From assembly GCA_029570205.1 (NCBI GenBank), contig JAKQSI010000084.1, positions 1 to 64,000 of the forward strand: a DNA stretch of 64,000 bases, in the 5' to 3' direction. This stretch comes from Candidatus Omnitrophota bacterium. GTDB lineage: Bacteria > Hinthialibacterota > Hinthialibacteria > Hinthialibacterales > JAKPRU01. A program made the position numbers and the translations under genes. Of the stretch, positions 61,736 to 64,000 are shown piece after piece. How positions within the stretch are numbered: position 1 is the first letter of the stretch; each line of letters opens with the position of its first letter. Below the pieces are notes generated by a model. It was not told the DNA's origin. It made no database searches and saw only the letters and a list, made by a program, of their open reading frames with translations.

Positions 61736-62653
61736 TCAGTCCACCCCAAGCCCCGATGTTGCCGTGACTTCCAGAGCGGCGTCGTCATCCCCTGCGCCAT
61801 CGATTTCAAAACCGCGTACGCCCTCCAGCCCGGAGAGTTCGCGGAGGGTCTCCAGAGCGATCGCAATTCCCTCAGTCCGCTGCGCATCCGGACCTGATTT
61901 CGACGCAAGACGTTGAAGAACAGACTCAGGAACTACCGGATTGGGGCGTTCCGCCACGAAAAAGTTCGCCTGTTCGACATTTCCCAACACGCGAATCCCC
62001 GCAAGAACGGCAACTGTTTCATGTATACGCACACGGACAATTTCTTTCCACCATGCTTTGAATCGTTCCAAATCAAAGACGGGCTGAGTAATCAGAAAAT
62101 GGACTCCGGCATTAACCTTCTTAACCAGGCGCATGATCTGCAATTCCATCGGATCGGCATACGGAGCCGCCACACCACCCAGGCAGAACGGACCGGCGTT
62201 GTCGAATCTCTCCTCTCCGACAACGGTTCCATTCTCAGCCAATCCCGCAATCGCCCGGATCAGTTGGACCGAGTCGAGATCGAAAACATTCCTGGCCGCG
62301 CGGCATCGCCCCAGGGTCTGATGGGTTCCGCCGGTGCAGAAAACGTTGCGAATACCCAGCGCATCGGCTCCCAAGCAATCGGAAATCAACGCAATCCGGT
62401 TCCGGTCCCGTGTCACAAGGTGGAGAATCGGCTCGACTCCCTGAGCCGCAACCAATGACGCCGCCGCAAAAGCAGACATGCAGACTCCGTGCCGATTGTC
62501 GCTGATCCCAAGCGCATGAACTTTTCCTGCGTACCGTTTCACTGTGGCGACCACAACGGAGGAATCGCTGCCGGTTGGAGGGCAGATTTCCGCAAGAAGA
62601 ATCCGTTTTCCCGATTCGATTCGTTCGTGTAAGGCCGTTTTCTCTTTTGCCAT
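61736..62653 (-). CDS. metF: MetF-type methylenetetrahydrofolate reductase
   Basis: The 305-residue TIM-barrel flavoenzyme that reduces methylene-THF to methyl-THF. Motifs: RILLAEICPPTGSD near the N-terminus, LHLVTRDRN, FCTGGTHQT, RLVKKVNAGVHFLITQPVFD (MetF signature) and LAGIRVLGNVEQANFF. The start is ATG at 62651-62653; a TTG nine nt earlier is an alternative. With MetV at the operon end it should form the MetFV enzyme of anaerobes. The C-terminal 20 residues are acidic and atypical. Confidence 0.92.
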   Translation of the reverse strand: MAKEKTALHERIESGKRILLAEICPPTGSDSSVVVATVKRYAGKVHALGISDNRHGVCMSAFAAASLVAAQGVEPILHLVTRDRNRIALISDCLGADALGIRNVFCTGGTHQTLGRCRAARNVFDLDSVQLIRAIAGLAENGTVVGEERFDNAGPFCLGGVAAPYADPMELQIMRLVKKVNAGVHFLITQPVFDLERFKAWWKEIVRVRIHETVAVLAGIRVLGNVEQANFFVAERPNPVVPESVLQRLASKSGPDAQRTEGIAIALETLRELSGLEGVRGFEIDGAGDDDAALEVTATSGLGVD

Positions 62654-62683
62654 GGTTTTCAACCGGGGGAACCGGTCGGGAGA

Positions 62684-63148
62684 TCATGCCCGACATTGAT
62701 AATCCTGCCGTATTGCCTCCTGAAGTGAATTGACACCGAACGGCACTGGGCCAAGCCCGCAAATCCGTTCCACCACCGCATGAATTCGCTGCTCAAACGA
62801 TTCGGGAGATTCCCGAGGGGAAGATTCCAGTATCTGCGCCCGTTCCGGTTCCAATCCGATCTCGCCCAGCAGGCGCTGTACGGTCTGAACGCGAATCCGG
62901 GCACGGTAGTTCCCCTGGGCGAGGTGACATTCGCCCGACGGGCAGGTCACTACGCAAAAACCATATCCCCCGCCTTCCAGCACATGAAACAAATACTGGA
63001 TGTCCGTCTTACCACTGCACGGGATTTGCCTGACCTGAACCAGAGCGCCGTTCAGTCGCCATTGCCGCATCATACGTGTTCCAGGCGGAACGCAGTTGTG
63101 GCAGACATACACAATGACATCAGGGCGCATCGGTTCAGGCATTCCCAT
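62684..63148 (-). CDS. mvhD: MvhD-type [2Fe-2S] protein (first copy)
   Basis: A 154-residue ferredoxin-like delta subunit with cysteines in YVCHNC, QIPCSG and TCPSGEC, the pattern of MvhD proteins. It is the first gene of the operon, 30 nt before metF. The second copy (49661-50146) lies between hdrA and metV. Two copies suggest two distinct electron-transfer contacts, one possibly with MetF and one with HdrA, which is an inference. Confidence 0.9.
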   Translation of the reverse strand: MGMPEPMRPDVIVYVCHNCVPPGTRMMRQWRLNGALVQVRQIPCSGKTDIQYLFHVLEGGGYGFCVVTCPSGECHLAQGNYRARIRVQTVQRLLGEIGLEPERAQILESSPRESPESFEQRIHAVVERICGLGPVPFGVNSLQEAIRQDYQCRA

Positions 63149-63258
63149 ACCCTAATCGGCCTTCAAAAAAACGTGAAGAAATGGAGTGGATCATCAGGCA
63201 AGCGGCAATCCTTTGCGGATCGCGAAACAGCCCATGGAGTCTCACTCAAATGCGCCTT

Positions 63259-63288
63259 CTTATACTACCTGAGAAGGGAAGATGTCAA
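63259..63288 (-). promoter_or_regulatory. Strong sigma-70-like promoter of the mvhD-metF-glt-hdr-metV operon
   Basis: On the minus strand TTGACA (63283-63288) is followed after 18 nt by TATAAG (63259-63264). The predicted start is near 63252, about 104 nt before the mvhD ATG. In the leader GCGATCC-GCAAA-GGATTGC forms a 7-bp hairpin near 63205-63225. No known riboswitch consensus was recognised there. Confidence 0.7.
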
Positions 63289-63367
63289 CGGTTTCAGCGC
63301 CTGAAACCGCTCGGTTTGGGCGGGAAAAAGCCCGGGACAATGTTGCACATGTCCGCATAACCGTCGC

Positions 63368-64000
63368 CTAAATCTTCCAGGGACGGCGATATCGCCGTTT
63401 CAGGAAACGATTCGCCTGATTGTTTCCGACAAACCGCTCCTTGCCGTCGTCCCAAGTCAGGCTCTCGCCGGTGCGGAATGCAATCAGTCCCAAGTGCAAT
63501 CCCTTGGCCAGTTGATGGGCATAAAACACATTGCAATCGGGCTGTTTTCGGCTCTTAATGCAGTCCAAAAACTGGCGAATATGACCGGGGGAGGGTTCCA
63601 GCGCCGGGGTATTCCCCAAATCAGGGTTCTCGACTTTCTGGTTGTCGAGATAGACCTCGTGGGTGTCATAATTGGTTACCACCGTGCCTTTGGTTCCCTG
63701 AATCATGCAACCGATGCCGCCCAAATGGAGGAACCCGGGAATCCCGGTCGGGCTGAGCGTAAACACCAGTGGGACACCGTCATAATCATAGATTACTTCC
63801 ATGGAGTCCGGGGTTTCGCCGATATCATGGGCGAATTGTTCACCGCCGACGGCGGCAATCGTGCGTGGCGCTTTCAAATCCAGCGACCAGTAAGCAATAT
63901 CGCTGATATGACACCAGAAATCGGCGAACATCCCGCCCGAATAATCCCAGAAATACCGGAAGTTGAAGTGGCAACGTGCGGGGTTGTAAGGGCGCTTTGG
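63368..64000 (-). CDS. Gfo/Idh/MocA family oxidoreductase (5' part outside window)
   Basis: The C-terminal part of an NAD(P)-dependent dehydrogenase. The frame continues to base 64000 with YNPARCHFNFRYFWDYSGGMFADFWCH, the usual WDYSGGxxxDxxxH segment of the substrate domain, so the N-terminal Rossmann domain lies outside. The C-terminal end is YRRPWKI. It belongs to the group fused with long substrate domains common in planctomycete-like bacteria. It is same-strand as the operon but 220 nt upstream of it, with the operon promoter between, so it is a separate unit. Confidence 0.85.
   Translation of the reverse strand, partial: PKRPYNPARCHFNFRYFWDYSGGMFADFWCHISDIAYWSLDLKAPRTIAAVGGEQFAHDIGETPDSMEVIYDYDGVPLVFTLSPTGIPGFLHLGGIGCMIQGTKGTVVTNYDTHEVYLDNQKVENPDLGNTPALEPSPGHIRQFLDCIKSRKQPDCNVFYAHQLAKGLHLGLIAFRTGESLTWDDGKERFVGNNQANRFLKRRYRRPWKI

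Overview
The window looks like a chromosomal segment of an uncultured, probably anaerobic, flagellated bacterium of moderately high GC. The reading rests on several things: type IV-like pseudopilins of the short candidate-phylum type, many Gfo/Idh/MocA oxidoreductases, a FAD-dependent oxidoreductase with a discoidin-like tail, ThyX, and a large Hdr/MvhD/MetFV/glutamate-synthase operon. The style resembles Sumerlaeota, Hydrogenedentota or related candidate phyla, but this is an impression from gene content and no phylogenetic marker was tested.

Layout. 1-416 is the truncated 5' part of thyX (-). 600-8771 is a seven-gene (+) operon of NAD-, PLP- and zinc-dependent enzymes (two Gfo/Idh/MocA dehydrogenases, a D-2-hydroxyacid dehydrogenase, a class III aminotransferase, an M20 deacylase, a zinc alcohol dehydrogenase and a trans-sulfuration-type PLP enzyme), which looks like an undetermined amino-compound or amino-sugar catabolic pathway. 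8797-9104 is a seven-copy 44-nt hairpin array, followed by a TPP riboswitch and thiC (to 10729). 10799-16132 is a (-) flagellar island: a CgeB-like glycosyltransferase, flaG, and a very large flagellin transcribed from a sigma-28 promoter with a long leader. 16275-22638 holds a secreted protein, an AEC permease, uvrA, another secreted protein and a pseudopilin. 22849-33059 is mostly exported proteins (a large putative glycosidase, a 712-aa surface protein, a PEGA lipoprotein, a beta-helix protein), a GntR regulator and a possible structured RNA. 33566-38079 has a pseudopilin and hypF-hypC-hypD. 38132-48735 has a broken antitoxin gene, a deoxyhypusine-synthase-like protein, a FAD oxidoreductase, gltX, clpB (-), a DPBB lipoprotein, an aminotransferase, a cyclophilin-like protein and tRNA-Thr(CGU).

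48972-63148 is the most striking part: a tightly packed ten-gene (-) operon, mvhD, metF, two gltB2-type genes, gltB1/gltB3, hdrC, hdrB, a 1508-residue hdrA with an embedded gltD, a second mvhD, and metV, read from a strong sigma-70-like promoter at 63259-63288. It places a MetFV-HdrABC-MvhD methylene-tetrahydrofolate reductase in one transcription unit with a complete set of glutamate synthase domains, and so suggests a shared electron supply. The window ends inside another Gfo/Idh/MocA gene (-).
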